From: Albimonas sp036154955
GTDB taxonomy: Bacteria; Pseudomonadota; Alphaproteobacteria; Rhodobacterales; Rhodobacteraceae
Length of the DNA stretch: 64,000 nucleotides
Direction: 5' to 3'
NCBI GenBank assembly: GCA_036154955.1
Contig: JAYZWL010000067.1
Span: forward strand, 68,990 to 132,989
Positions within the stretch are counted from its first letter, which is position 1, and every line of letters starts with the position of its first letter. The position numbers and the translations under genes were made by a program. Shown one piece after another: positions 34,741-44,436 of this stretch. The notes beneath the pieces were generated by a model. It was not told the origin of the DNA, ran no database searches, and worked only from the letters and a program-made list of their open reading frames with translations.

Positions 34741-34836
34741 CGCCTGTGCCGACCGTCACATCCCGGGCCGGAGCGCGAGATTATATGCGCGCAAACGATG
34801 CCGACGCCGCCGGCATCCGGCCTGGGAGCACCTCCG

Positions 34837-34932
34837 ATGCGCGCCTTTCTCGCGCCCCCCGCCCTGTTCGCCCTGATCGCCGTCGCGGCGATCTGCCTTG
34901 TCGCGCCCATGCGGCTCGCGGGCTTGAACTGA
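34837..34932 (+). CDS. Tiny single-helix membrane peptide A (31 residues)
   Basis: The 31-codon frame starts MRAFLAPPALFALIAVAA and is one hydrophobic helix with a positively charged N-terminus and a short polar end (RLAGLN). It aligns without gaps with the peptide at 35111-35206: 12 of 31 positions are identical, 11 of them in the first 18 (M-A---APxA-FA-IAV-A pattern). GGGAGC lies nine bases upstream of the ATG and ATTATATGCG, a possible -10, about 50 bases upstream. The repeat of the same design 178 bases downstream is what makes it credible; alone it would not be called. Function is unknown; it may modulate a membrane partner such as the adjacent importer. Confidence 0.5.
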   Translation: MRAFLAPPALFALIAVAAICLVAPMRLAGLN

Positions 34933-34998
34933 GATGCCGGCGAAACGACGCCCCCGGGACGCGGGCCTGGAGGACGGAAACGAAACGATCCGTCGCCG

Positions 34999-35025
34999 TT
35001 GACGTCACGCCCCCGCCCTTACAAT
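34999..35025 (+). promoter_or_regulatory. Candidate promoter for membrane peptide B
   Basis: Near-consensus TTGACG (34999-35004) and TACAAT (35020-35025) lie 15 bases apart, about 85 bases before the second small peptide. The hexamers are the best in the window, but the spacer is one or two bases shorter than ideal. Confidence 0.45.
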
Positions 35026-35110
35026 CGGCGGGCCGTCCGCCCATATGCGCAATCCCGACGCTTCGGCGCCGCAACAACAACCACAATCCCCGACCGAAAG
35101 GAGGGCCGCC

Positions 35111-35206
35111 ATGAAAGCGCTCTTCGCCCCCGCCGCCGTGTTCGCGACCATCGCCGTCGTGGCGCTGATGGCCGCGACCCGCGTGCCGCTTCCCGTCCCC
35201 TACTGA
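35111..35206 (+). CDS. Tiny single-helix membrane peptide B (31 residues)
   Basis: This 31-codon frame starts MKALFAPAAVFATIAVVA and ends RVPLPVPY. It has a near-perfect ribosome-binding site (GAAAGGAGG, six bases before the ATG) and a promoter-like pair upstream (34999-35025), which argues for real translation. It is paralogous to peptide A at 34837-34932 (same length, same start, shared APxA-FA-IAV-A core). One hydrophobic helix, basic N-terminus inside by the positive-inside rule. It resembles KdpF- or AcrZ-like regulatory peptides only in size and topology, not in sequence. It lies between the purine importer and guanine deaminase. Confidence 0.6.
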   Translation: MKALFAPAAVFATIAVVALMAATRVPLPVPY

Positions 35207-35325
35207 CGCCCCGCCCGCCCTCCGCGCCTGCGCGCGGGGGGCGCGGCCCTGCGCGCGTTTGACATGCGCGCGCCGAAACGGTCCCATGCTCCGGTCACGC
35301 CACCGCCGGCCCGGAGCCTCCCCCC

Positions 35326-36615
35326 ATGTCCCGACTGATCCTGGGCCAGACCCTGGCCTTCGACGCCGATCCGTTCGCCGCCCCGCCCGAGGAGGCCGCC
35401 CGCCACTCGTCCCGAGGCGCGGTTCTGATCGACGGCGGCCGCATCGTCGCGACCGGGGAGGCGGATGCGCTCCGCGCCGCTCACCCGCAGGCGCAGGTGG
35501 AGGACATGGGCGACGCCCTGCTGGTCCCCGGCTTCGTCGACTGCCACGCCCATTACCCGCAGACCGCGATCATCGCCTCCTGGGGGCGCCGTCTGATCGA
35601 CTGGCTGAACAACTACACCTTCCCCGAGGAACTGCGTTTCGGCGACCCGGACTACGCCCGCGCGCAGGCGGAGCTTTACCTCGATCTCTGCCTCGCCAAC
35701 GGCATCACCTCGGCCTGCGTGTTCTCCACCATCCACCCCGAGAGCGTCGACGCGATCTGCGAGGCCGCGCTGGCCCGCAACATGCGCCTGACCACCGGCA
35801 AGGTGATGATGGACCGCAACGCCATCGACGGGCTGAAGGACACCGCCCAGACCGGATACGACCAGTCCAAGGCGCTGCTGGAGGCCTGGCACGGCAAGGG
35901 ACGGCTCGGCTACGCGGTCACGCCCCGCTTCGCGCCGACCTCCAGCCCCGAACAGCTTGAGGCCGCCGGCGCGCTCTGGGCCGAGCATCCCGACTGCCTG
36001 ATGCAGACCCACCTGTCGGAGCAGCCGGAGGAGATCGCCTGGGTCCGCCGCCTGTTCCCGGACGACAAAGACTATTTCGCGGTCTACGAGCGCTTCGGCC
36101 TCGCCGGTCCCGGCGCCCTGATGGGCCATGCCATCCACTTGTCCAAGCGTGAGCGCGCCGCGATCCTGGAGACCGGGTCGGGCGTCGCCCATTGCCCGAC
36201 CTCGAACACCTTCATCGGCTCCGGCCTCTGCGACGTGGCGGGGCTGCGCGGCCAGGGGATCCCGCTGGGGCTGGCGACGGATGTGGGCGGCGGGTCCAGC
36301 TTCTCCATGCTCGCCACCATGCGCGCGGCCTATGAGGTCGGGCAGCTTCGCGGCCTGCCCCTGCACCCCGCGCAGCTTCTGTGGCTGGCGACCGAGGGCT
36401 CGGCGGCCGCGATGCGGATGTCCGACAAGGTCGGGCGGCTGGCGCCGGGGCTGGAGGCGGACGTGGTCGCGCTCGACATGGCGGCGACCCCGGTGCTGGC
36501 GCAGCGCACCGCCCGCGCGAAGGACATCTTCGAGGCGCTCTTCGCCACGATCATGCTCGGCGACGACCGGGCGGTGAAAGCCGTCTGGGTCGCGGGCGAG
36601 AAACGCCGGGGCTGA
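35326..36615 (+). CDS. guaD: Guanine deaminase
   Basis: Guanine deaminase hydrolyses guanine to xanthine and ammonia, feeding xanthine dehydrogenase. This 429-residue amidohydrolase has the zinc-binding PGFVDCHAHYPQ (H74, H76; the HAHYPQ form is characteristic of GuaD), SWGRRLIDWLNNYTFPEE, the metal ligands in QTHLSEQPEEIAWV and MGHAIHLS, and the catalytic aspartate region LATDVGGGSSFSML. The N-terminus (MSRLILGQTLAFDADPF) is the typical GuaD entry. It follows the tiny peptide B by 119 bases and precedes the hydroxypyruvate-isomerase-like gene by 20. The pathway logic with xdhABC is direct. Confidence 0.94.
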   Translation: MSRLILGQTLAFDADPFAAPPEEAARHSSRGAVLIDGGRIVATGEADALRAAHPQAQVEDMGDALLVPGFVDCHAHYPQTAIIASWGRRLIDWLNNYTFPEELRFGDPDYARAQAELYLDLCLANGITSACVFSTIHPESVDAICEAALARNMRLTTGKVMMDRNAIDGLKDTAQTGYDQSKALLEAWHGKGRLGYAVTPRFAPTSSPEQLEAAGALWAEHPDCLMQTHLSEQPEEIAWVRRLFPDDKDYFAVYERFGLAGPGALMGHAIHLSKRERAAILETGSGVAHCPTSNTFIGSGLCDVAGLRGQGIPLGLATDVGGGSSFSMLATMRAAYEVGQLRGLPLHPAQLLWLATEGSAAAMRMSDKVGRLAPGLEADVVALDMAATPVLAQRTARAKDIFEALFATIMLGDDRAVKAVWVAGEKRRG

Positions 36616-36635
36616 TCCCCGCGGAAGGAACCACC

Positions 36636-37430
36636 ATGAAAATCGCCGCCCATCTGGGCTATCTCTGGGCCGACCGCCCGGTGGCCGAGGCCATCCCGCT
36701 CGCCGCCGCCGCGGGCTTCGCCGGGTTCGAGCTTCACGCCCCCTACGACCAGGACCAGGCCGAGATCCGGGCCGCCCTGATCGACGCCGGCCGGCCGATG
36801 CTGGGGGTCAACACCCGCCGCAGCCTCGACCCCGAGGACCGGGAGACGGTGGGCCTCACCGCCCTGCCCGGCCGCGAGCACGAGGCGCAGGACGCGATCC
36901 TGGAGGCCATCGACTGGGCCCGCGCGCTGGGGGCCGCGCATATCCACGTGCTGGCCGGCAAGACCTCGGGCCCGGAGGCGGCGGCGACCTTCGACGCCAA
37001 TCTGCTCTGGGCCTGCGGACAGGCGGCCAAGGCCAGCGTCGGGCTGGTTCTGGAGCCGCTGAACACCCTCGACAATCCCGGCTACTTCCTGTCGACCACC
37101 ACCCACGCGGCGGAGATCATCCGCAGGCTGGGACGTCCGGAGCTTGGCCTGATGTTCGACACCTATCATGTGCAGGTGATGGAGGGCGACGTGATCCGCC
37201 GCTTCGGCCGGCTGCTGCCGCTGATCCGGCACGTTCAGTTCGCCTCCACCCCCGGCCGCCTGCGCCCGGACCTCGGCGACCTCGCCCATGAACGGGTGCT
37301 GCCGGCGATGCGGGCGGCAGGCTATGAGGGCTTCTTCGGCGCCGAATACCGCACCGGCCCCGTCACCGGGCCCGACACCGAGAAGACGCTCGGCTGGTTC
37401 GACGCCTGGCGGACGGCGGGGATCGGCTGA
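36636..37430 (+). CDS. hyi: Hydroxypyruvate isomerase family TIM-barrel protein
   Basis: The 264-residue product is a xylose-isomerase-like TIM barrel of the Hyi/OtnI group: AHLGYLWADRPVAEAIPLAA, GFAGFELHAPYD, the glutamate ligand in LVLEPLNTLDNPGYFLS, MFDTYHVQVMEGD, and the C-terminal metal ligand in FFGAEYRTGP. Hyi interconverts hydroxypyruvate and tartronate semialdehyde; in purine-degrading bacteria this handles carbon from glyoxylate, the end product of allantoin breakdown. That role is inferred from position 20 bases after guaD with its own GGAAGGA site. The start at 36636 is chosen over a longer shadow frame. Other sugar-isomerase specificities are possible. Confidence 0.75.
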   Translation: MKIAAHLGYLWADRPVAEAIPLAAAAGFAGFELHAPYDQDQAEIRAALIDAGRPMLGVNTRRSLDPEDRETVGLTALPGREHEAQDAILEAIDWARALGAAHIHVLAGKTSGPEAAATFDANLLWACGQAAKASVGLVLEPLNTLDNPGYFLSTTTHAAEIIRRLGRPELGLMFDTYHVQVMEGDVIRRFGRLLPLIRHVQFASTPGRLRPDLGDLAHERVLPAMRAAGYEGFFGAEYRTGPVTGPDTEKTLGWFDAWRTAGIG

Positions 37431-37435
37431 GACAG

Positions 37436-38041
37436 TCAGGGCGCCGAAAGCCGCCCCGTCCGCGCCCAGTCCAGCGCGTCGTCCAACCGGTCCTCGCCCC
37501 AGAACAGCTCCTCGCCCACCCGGAAGGTCGGGGCCCCGAACACGCCCAGTTCGCGCGCCCGGTCGGTGTTGGCGAGGAAGGCGGCCGCGATCTCCGGCGC
37601 GTCGGCGCGGGCGAGGGTCTCCACCGGATCCCGCCCGATCTCCCGCAGGCTTTCCGACAGGTTCGGCTCCGCCCCGGCCACCTGCCCCTCCTGCATCCAG
37701 CGCCGATAGGTGGCGCGGAGGTAATCGAAACACCACCCTTCCCGCGCCGCCAGCACCGCCACATGGTTGGCCCGGTCGTAGTCGACCAGCGGATAAGGCG
37801 CGGGGAACCGGGGCGAGAGCCCCAGCCGCGGCGCCCGCCGCTCGATATCCCGCCAGATATAGGCGAGTTTCACCGGCGCGTTCTTGGGCAACGTGCCGAG
37901 CTCGGACATGACGATGCGGGTGGAATAGGGCTTCCAGTCGAAGACGACCTCTCCCGCCGCCTCCAGCATCTCGGCCCGGCGGATCGCCAGCCAGGTGTAG
38001 GCGCTGCCCACAGCGAACCACGTCTCCAGCCGGATCGGCAT
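37436..38041 (-). CDS. 2-hydroxychromene-2-carboxylate isomerase / DsbA-family protein
   Basis: This 201-residue protein has the kappa-class GST/DsbA-like thioredoxin fold: LETWFAVGSAYTWLAIRRAEML (the conserved FDxxSPYSYL entry, here FAVGSAYTWL), a helical insertion, and the C-terminal GVFGAPTFRVGEELFWGEDRLDDAL motif. HCCA isomerases act in naphthalene degradation using glutathione, but most genomic homologues have no known substrate. The conserved catalytic serine position is occupied by S13 in VGSAY. It is convergent with hyi, with only five bases between stops, and lies beyond the rnj terminator, so it is its own unit. Confidence 0.8.
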   Translation of the reverse strand: MPIRLETWFAVGSAYTWLAIRRAEMLEAAGEVVFDWKPYSTRIVMSELGTLPKNAPVKLAYIWRDIERRAPRLGLSPRFPAPYPLVDYDRANHVAVLAAREGWCFDYLRATYRRWMQEGQVAGAEPNLSESLREIGRDPVETLARADAPEIAAAFLANTDRARELGVFGAPTFRVGEELFWGEDRLDDALDWARTGRLSAP

Positions 38042-38092
38042 GGCGTCCCCCTCCGTTGCCCAAGGGGAAGCCTAACCCGACAGGACGGAAAC

Positions 38093-38124
38093 GCAAAACG
38101 CCGGGCGGTTCCCCGCCCGGCGTT
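38093..38124 (-). terminator. Intrinsic terminator of the nuo-birA-coaX-rnj unit
   Basis: A perfect 12-bp stem AACGCCGGGCGG / CCGCCCGGCGTT with a TTCC loop is followed, reading leftwards on the minus strand, by UUUUGC. It lies 22 bases after the rnj stop. Confidence 0.9.
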
Positions 38125-38145
38125 CCGGCGTCGCATGGCGGGCGC

Positions 38146-39831
38146 TTATTCGTCTTCCAGCCGGGTCACGATGCAGGTCATCACCGGCTTCTTGCCCCAG
38201 CGGCGGGAGCAGACCTGGCGGGCGGCGCGGTTGGCGGCGTCCTCGATGTCCTTGTCCGACCGCTTCTTCTTGGGCAGCCCGTCCACGGCGTCGTCCACCG
38301 CGTCGTAGATCATGTCGGCCAGCGGGGCCGGCCAGCCCTCGCTTTCCTCCGGCCCGCCCAGCACCCGGATCTCCGGGTCGGCCAGCAGCTCTCCGGTCTC
38401 GTCCACCACCAGCGCGATGATGACATGCCCCTGCCGCGCCAGCTTGAGGCGGGAGCGAACGACCCCGTCCATCGCCCCGACCAGCGTCTGCCCGTCGAGG
38501 TAGAGCCGCCCGGTCTGCACCTCGTCCAGGATCCGCGGCCGGTCGCCGTCGATCGCCACCACGGTCCCGTTGGGCGCGGGGATGGCGGGCACCTGCAGCG
38601 TGCCGGCGAAGGCCGAATGCTCGACCAGATGGCGATGCTCGCCATGCATCGGCACCGCGATCCGGGGCTTCAGCGCCTCGTAGAGCACCCGCAGGTCCTC
38701 CTTGCGCGCGTGGCCGGAGACGTGGATGCGGCCGCCCAGACCCGGGCTCGCCTCATCCACCACCTGCACGCCGCGTTCGGAGAGCTGGTTCCAGATCCGC
38801 GCCACCCCCGGCTCGTTGCCCGGAATGGTCTTGGAGGAGAAGATCACCATGTCCCCCTCGCCCAGCGACACGGTGGGGTGGGAGCCGTTGGCGATGCGCG
38901 CCAGCGCCGCCCGCCCCTCGCCCTGCGACCCGGTGGTGAGGTAGAGCACATGCTCCGACGGCACGTCGCGCGCGTCGTAATCGGAGATGGTGCGCGGGAA
39001 GTCGGTCAGCTCCCCCGTCTCCACCGCCGCGGCGATCATCCGGTCCATGGCCCGGCCGACCAGCACCACCGCCCGCCCGCAATCCGCCGCCGCGATGGCG
39101 AGCGAGCGCAGGCGCGCCACGTTGGAGGCGAAGGTCGTCGCCGCCACCGCGCCCTTGGCCGACGAGATCAAGGCCTTGAGCGGCTCCATCACCTCGGCCT
39201 CGGAGCCGCCATGGCCCGGCAGGAACACGTTGGTCGAGTCGCAGACCATGGCCTGCACCCCCTCCGCCCCGATGGCGCGGAAGGCGGCGAGGTCGAAGGG
39301 CTCGCCCATCTGCGGGGTCTCGTCGACCTTGAAGTCGCCGGTATGCACCACCCTTCCGGCGGGGGTGTCGATCACCAGGCTGGAGGCCTCGGGGATCGAA
39401 TGGGTGACCGGCTGGAAGCGGACCTTGAACTTGCCGACCTTCACCGGCTTGTCGGTTCCCACGATCTTGAGGCAGTTGGGGTTGACCCCCGCCTCCTCCA
39501 GCTTGCGGCGGATATGCACCCCGGTGAAGGGCCGCGCATAGATCGGGGCCTTGAGCATCGGCCACAGCCGGCCGAGGCCCCCGATATGGTCCTCATGCGC
39601 GTGGGTCGCGAAGATCGCGTCCAGCTTGTCGGCCCGCTCGGCGATGAAGGAGGGGTCGGCCATCACCAGTTCGATGCCCGGGCTCGACTCCATGTCGCCG
39701 AAACCGACGCCGCAGTCGACCATGATCCAACGGCGATCGGCCCCGCGGCCATAGCCGTAGAGATACATGTTCATCCCGATCTCGCCGGCGCCTCCAAGCG
39801 CCACGAAGACCAGTTCGGCGTCGTCTGCCAT
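38146..39831 (-). CDS. rnj: Ribonuclease J
   Basis: RNase J is a metallo-beta-lactamase/beta-CASP nuclease with endo- and 5'-to-3' exonuclease activity, central to RNA processing where present with RNase E in alphaproteobacteria. The 561-residue protein starts LVFVALGGAGEIGMNMYLYG and carries the metal-binding HxHxDH (H77, H79, D81, H82 in THAHEDHIGG), GDFKVDETP, and the beta-CASP motifs (DSTNVFLPGHGGSE, TGSQGEGRAAL, SGHARKEDLRVL, VPMHGEHRHLVEH). Length and motifs are complete. It is the last gene of the complex I unit and ends at a terminator. Confidence 0.94.
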   Translation of the reverse strand: MADDAELVFVALGGAGEIGMNMYLYGYGRGADRRWIMVDCGVGFGDMESSPGIELVMADPSFIAERADKLDAIFATHAHEDHIGGLGRLWPMLKAPIYARPFTGVHIRRKLEEAGVNPNCLKIVGTDKPVKVGKFKVRFQPVTHSIPEASSLVIDTPAGRVVHTGDFKVDETPQMGEPFDLAAFRAIGAEGVQAMVCDSTNVFLPGHGGSEAEVMEPLKALISSAKGAVAATTFASNVARLRSLAIAAADCGRAVVLVGRAMDRMIAAAVETGELTDFPRTISDYDARDVPSEHVLYLTTGSQGEGRAALARIANGSHPTVSLGEGDMVIFSSKTIPGNEPGVARIWNQLSERGVQVVDEASPGLGGRIHVSGHARKEDLRVLYEALKPRIAVPMHGEHRHLVEHSAFAGTLQVPAIPAPNGTVVAIDGDRPRILDEVQTGRLYLDGQTLVGAMDGVVRSRLKLARQGHVIIALVVDETGELLADPEIRVLGGPEESEGWPAPLADMIYDAVDDAVDGLPKKKRSDKDIEDAANRAARQVCSRRWGKKPVMTCIVTRLEDE

Positions 39832-39838
39832 GCGTTGT

Positions 39839-40615
39839 TCAGCCTTGTTTTCTGTTCAATTCGTAAATCGCGGCCAGCCCGCGCAGGGTCAGGTCGCCGT
39901 CCACCACGTCGATCACGTCGGTGCCCCGGGCGAACAGGGGCGACAGGCCGCCGGTGGCGATCACCTGCATTTTGCGCCCGCGTTCGTCCATGATGCGCCG
40001 GCAGAGTCCCTCCACCAGCGAAACATAGCCCCAGTAAATGCCTGACTGCATGCACGCAACCGTATTCAGCCCGATCACCTTCTCCGGCTTGGTCACGTCG
40101 ATCTCCGGCAGCGCCGTCGCGGCGTTCTCCAGCGCCTTCAGCGCCAGGTTCACGCCGGGCGCGATGATGCCGCCCTCATAGGCCCCGTCGACCCCCACCA
40201 CGTCCAGCGTGGTGGCCGTGCCGAAGTCCACCACGATCACGTCGCCGCCATAGGTCCGGAAGGCCGAGACCGAGTTGACCAGCCGGTCCGAGCCGACCCG
40301 GGTGTTGGGCTCGACCCGGATGTCGATCCCGATCTCGGTGCCCGGCTTGTTCACGATGAAGGGCCGCTGGCCGAAATACTTGTCGGCGAGCACCCGCAGA
40401 TTGAACAGCGTGCCCGCGGCGGTGGACGAGATCACCACGCCGTCGATCTGGCTGGACGACACCCCGTGATGGTTCATCAGCTGCCGCAACCAGACGAAAT
40501 ACTCGTCCGCCGTGCGCTTCACATCCGTCGCGCAGCGCCAGTCGGCCAGAAACGCCGTGCCGTCATGCAGGGCGAACACGCTGTTGGTGTTGCCGACGTC
40601 GATGGCCAGAAGCAT
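39839..40615 (-). CDS. coaX: Type III pantothenate kinase
   Basis: CoaX phosphorylates pantothenate in the first step of coenzyme A synthesis and is insensitive to CoA feedback. The 258-residue protein has the ASKHA phosphate-1 motif LLAIDVGNTNSVFALHDG at the N-terminus, the substrate loop GSDRLVNSVSAF, the phosphate-2 region VVDFGTATTLDVV and the GGIIAPG motif, all type III features. It lies between birA (48 bases) and rnj (7 bases). That order, birA-coaX-rnj downstream of nuo, is common in Rhodobacterales and some other alphaproteobacteria. Confidence 0.94.
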   Translation of the reverse strand: MLLAIDVGNTNSVFALHDGTAFLADWRCATDVKRTADEYFVWLRQLMNHHGVSSSQIDGVVISSTAAGTLFNLRVLADKYFGQRPFIVNKPGTEIGIDIRVEPNTRVGSDRLVNSVSAFRTYGGDVIVVDFGTATTLDVVGVDGAYEGGIIAPGVNLALKALENAATALPEIDVTKPEKVIGLNTVACMQSGIYWGYVSLVEGLCRRIMDERGRKMQVIATGGLSPLFARGTDVIDVVDGDLTLRGLAAIYELNRKQG

Positions 40616-40663
40616 GGGGGCTCTCTCCTCCGGGAGCGGGTCTGCGAGGCGTCCTCGGGGCGT

Positions 40664-41413
40664 TCAGGGAAAGAACACCTCGGCCGCGGCGATCTTGCGC
40701 GCGCCCTGCGGGGTTTCAAGGATCAATGCGCCGTCGGGGTCGAGATCCGCGAACACGCCGGCGACCGTCTCACGCGGGAGGCGGGCTTCGATGCGCTGCC
40801 CTAGCCGGGCGGCGCGGGCGAGCCAGGCGTCGCGCAGCGGCCCGAAGCCCTGGGCGCGGTAAAGGTCCAGCCAGCGGGCGAAACCGGCGGCGAGCTCGCG
40901 CAGCGCGTCCTCCGGGTCCGGCGCCGCGCCCAGCAGGTCGGCCAGCGCCACCGGCGGAAAGGCCGCGCCGGGTTGCGGCGCCGGCGCATGGGCCAGGTTC
41001 ACGCCGATGCCGACCGACACCCAGTCCAGCGCCTCGCCCCTGCCCTCGCTCTCCAGCAGGATGCCGCAGACCTTGCCGCCTTCGATCAGCGCGTCGTTGG
41101 GCCACTTGGTCTCGATCCGACGGCCGGGGGCCAGGGCGCCCAGCATGTCGGCCACTGCCAGCGAGGACACGAAGCTCAGCCGCGCCGCGTCCTTGGCCCC
41201 CATCCGGGGCCGCAGCAGCAGCGTCGCGGCGAGGTTGCCGCCCGGGTCGCCCCAGGCGTTCCCGCGCCGGCCCCGCCCGGCGGTCTGCCGGCGCGCCATG
41301 ATCCAGACCGGGCCCGGAACCCCGGCCGAGGCGCGGGCCCGCGCCTCGTCCATGGTCGATCCGGTCTCCTCCAGGATCTCGACGCCGTAGCCCCGCGGCC
41401 AGTCCGCGCCCAT
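40664..41413 (-). CDS. birA: Biotin-[acetyl-CoA-carboxylase] ligase (monofunctional)
   Basis: BirA activates biotin with ATP and attaches it to the biotin carboxyl carrier protein. The 249-residue product has the ligase core: GYGVEILEETGSTMDEARAR, the biotinyl-AMP loop TAGRGRRGNAWGD (GRGRRG at 46-51), TKWPNDALIEGGKVCGILLE and VSVGIGVNL, then a short C-terminal SH3-like domain (GVFADLDPDGALIL). The N-terminal helix-turn-helix of E. coli BirA is absent, so this enzyme should not be a DNA-binding repressor. It starts seven bases after nuoN and is presumably cotranscribed with complex I. Confidence 0.93.
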   Translation of the reverse strand: MGADWPRGYGVEILEETGSTMDEARARASAGVPGPVWIMARRQTAGRGRRGNAWGDPGGNLAATLLLRPRMGAKDAARLSFVSSLAVADMLGALAPGRRIETKWPNDALIEGGKVCGILLESEGRGEALDWVSVGIGVNLAHAPAPQPGAAFPPVALADLLGAAPDPEDALRELAAGFARWLDLYRAQGFGPLRDAWLARAARLGQRIEARLPRETVAGVFADLDPDGALILETPQGARKIAAAEVFFP

Positions 41414-41420
41414 CAGGGTC

Positions 41421-42863
41421 TCAGTGGAACAGCGAGGCGGCGGCGGCTTCGGCCAGCACCGGAACGCCGAACATGTTCACCACCGGCAGCCAGCCCACGC
41501 CCATGATCAGCGCCGAGGCGGCCAGCGCCACGCCATGCACCAGCGGCATCGGCCCGGTCAGGCCCTGCTCCGCCTCGTCGAAATACATGATCTTGACGAT
41601 GCGCAGGTAGTAGAAGGCGCCGATCACCGAGGCCACCGCGCCGGCCACCGCCAGCGGGGTCAGCCCGGCCTCGACCGCGGCCATGAACACGAACCACTTG
41701 CCGAAGAACCCGACCAGCGGCGGGATGCCGGCGAGGCTGAAGAACAGCGCCCCCATGGCCAGCGCCTGCCCCGGACGGGACTTGGACAGACCCGCGAGGT
41801 CGGAGATCTGGGTCACCGGCTTGCCGTCCCGCTCCATGGTCAGGATGAAGGCGAAGACGCCGATGTTCATCGACACGTAGATGGCGAGGTAGATCAGCAG
41901 CGACCGCGCGCCTTCCTCGGTGCCGGCGGCGAGGCCGACCAGCGCGAAGCCCATATGGGCGATCGAGGAATAGGCCATCAGCCGCTTCAGGTTGGTCTGC
42001 CCGATCGCGGCGATGGAGCCGAGGAACATCGAGGCCACCGCCAGGAAGGCGAGGATCTGCTGCCAGTCGGCCACCGCGCCGCCGAACCCGTCGTAGAGCA
42101 CACGGGCGAACAGCGCCGCCGCCGCCGCCTTGGGGGCCGTGGCGAAGAAGCCGGTCACCGGGGTCGGCGCGCCCTCGTAGACGTCCGGCGTCCACATGTG
42201 GAACGGCGCGGCGGAGACCTTGAAGGCGAGCCCCGCGCAGAGGAAGGCCAGCCCGAACAGCATGCCCAGCGAGGTCCCGTGCTCCGCCACCTCGGCGATG
42301 GAGGCGAACTTGGTCGACCCCGAATAGCCGTAGACCAGCGAGGCGCCGTAGAGCAGCAGGCCCGAGCTGAGCGCGCCCAGCACGAAATACTTCAGCCCGG
42401 CTTCCGTGGACCGCAGGCTGTCGCGCCGGAACGCCGCGACGACGTAGAGCGCCAGCGACTGCAGCTCCAGCCCCATGTAGAGCACCATCAGGTCGCCGGC
42501 CGAGACCATGACCATCATGCCCAGCACCGCCAGCGTCACCAGCACGGGATATTCGAACTTGGCCAGGTCGTGCCGGCGCATGTAGCCGTCGGACAGGATC
42601 AGCATGATCGCCGCGCCGAACAGGATCACCACCTTGGCGAAGCGCGCGAAGCCGTCGGCGACGAAGCCGCCGTTGAAGGCCGTCGCCTCTCCGGTTCCGA
42701 AGCCCGCGATCAGGCCCAGCGCGATCATCACCGCCGCGGTGGCCCAGGTCAGCCCGCTGGTCAGCTTGTCGCCGGGCCCGTAGGCGCCGGCCATCAGGCC
42801 GACCATCGCCCAGATCGCCAGCAGCAGTTCCGGCAGGATGACCGTTACGTCTTGGCTCAGCAT
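41421..42863 (-). CDS. nuoN: NADH-quinone oxidoreductase subunit N
   Basis: NuoN is one of three antiporter-like membrane subunits of complex I that translocate protons. The 480-residue protein has about 14 helices. Key residues sit in the conserved segments KYFVLGALSSGLLLYGASLVYG, FKVSAAPFHMWTPDVYEGAP (central lysine and proline kinks) and RLMAYSSIAHMGFALVGLA. It is the last nuo gene; birA follows after seven bases. The start lies one base beyond the nuoM stop region, i.e. spacing is minimal. Confidence 0.95.
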   Translation of the reverse strand: MLSQDVTVILPELLLAIWAMVGLMAGAYGPGDKLTSGLTWATAAVMIALGLIAGFGTGEATAFNGGFVADGFARFAKVVILFGAAIMLILSDGYMRRHDLAKFEYPVLVTLAVLGMMVMVSAGDLMVLYMGLELQSLALYVVAAFRRDSLRSTEAGLKYFVLGALSSGLLLYGASLVYGYSGSTKFASIAEVAEHGTSLGMLFGLAFLCAGLAFKVSAAPFHMWTPDVYEGAPTPVTGFFATAPKAAAAALFARVLYDGFGGAVADWQQILAFLAVASMFLGSIAAIGQTNLKRLMAYSSIAHMGFALVGLAAGTEEGARSLLIYLAIYVSMNIGVFAFILTMERDGKPVTQISDLAGLSKSRPGQALAMGALFFSLAGIPPLVGFFGKWFVFMAAVEAGLTPLAVAGAVASVIGAFYYLRIVKIMYFDEAEQGLTGPMPLVHGVALAASALIMGVGWLPVVNMFGVPVLAEAAAASLFH

Positions 42864-42864
42864 G

Positions 42865-44435
<1,571 letters not shown>

Positions 44436-44436
<1 letters not shown>

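Noticed and set aside
34746..35114. A 122-codon frame overlapping the small membrane peptide region
   Set aside because: Composition is shadow-like (Arg/Pro-rich) and it conflicts with the two paralogous peptides and their ribosome sites.
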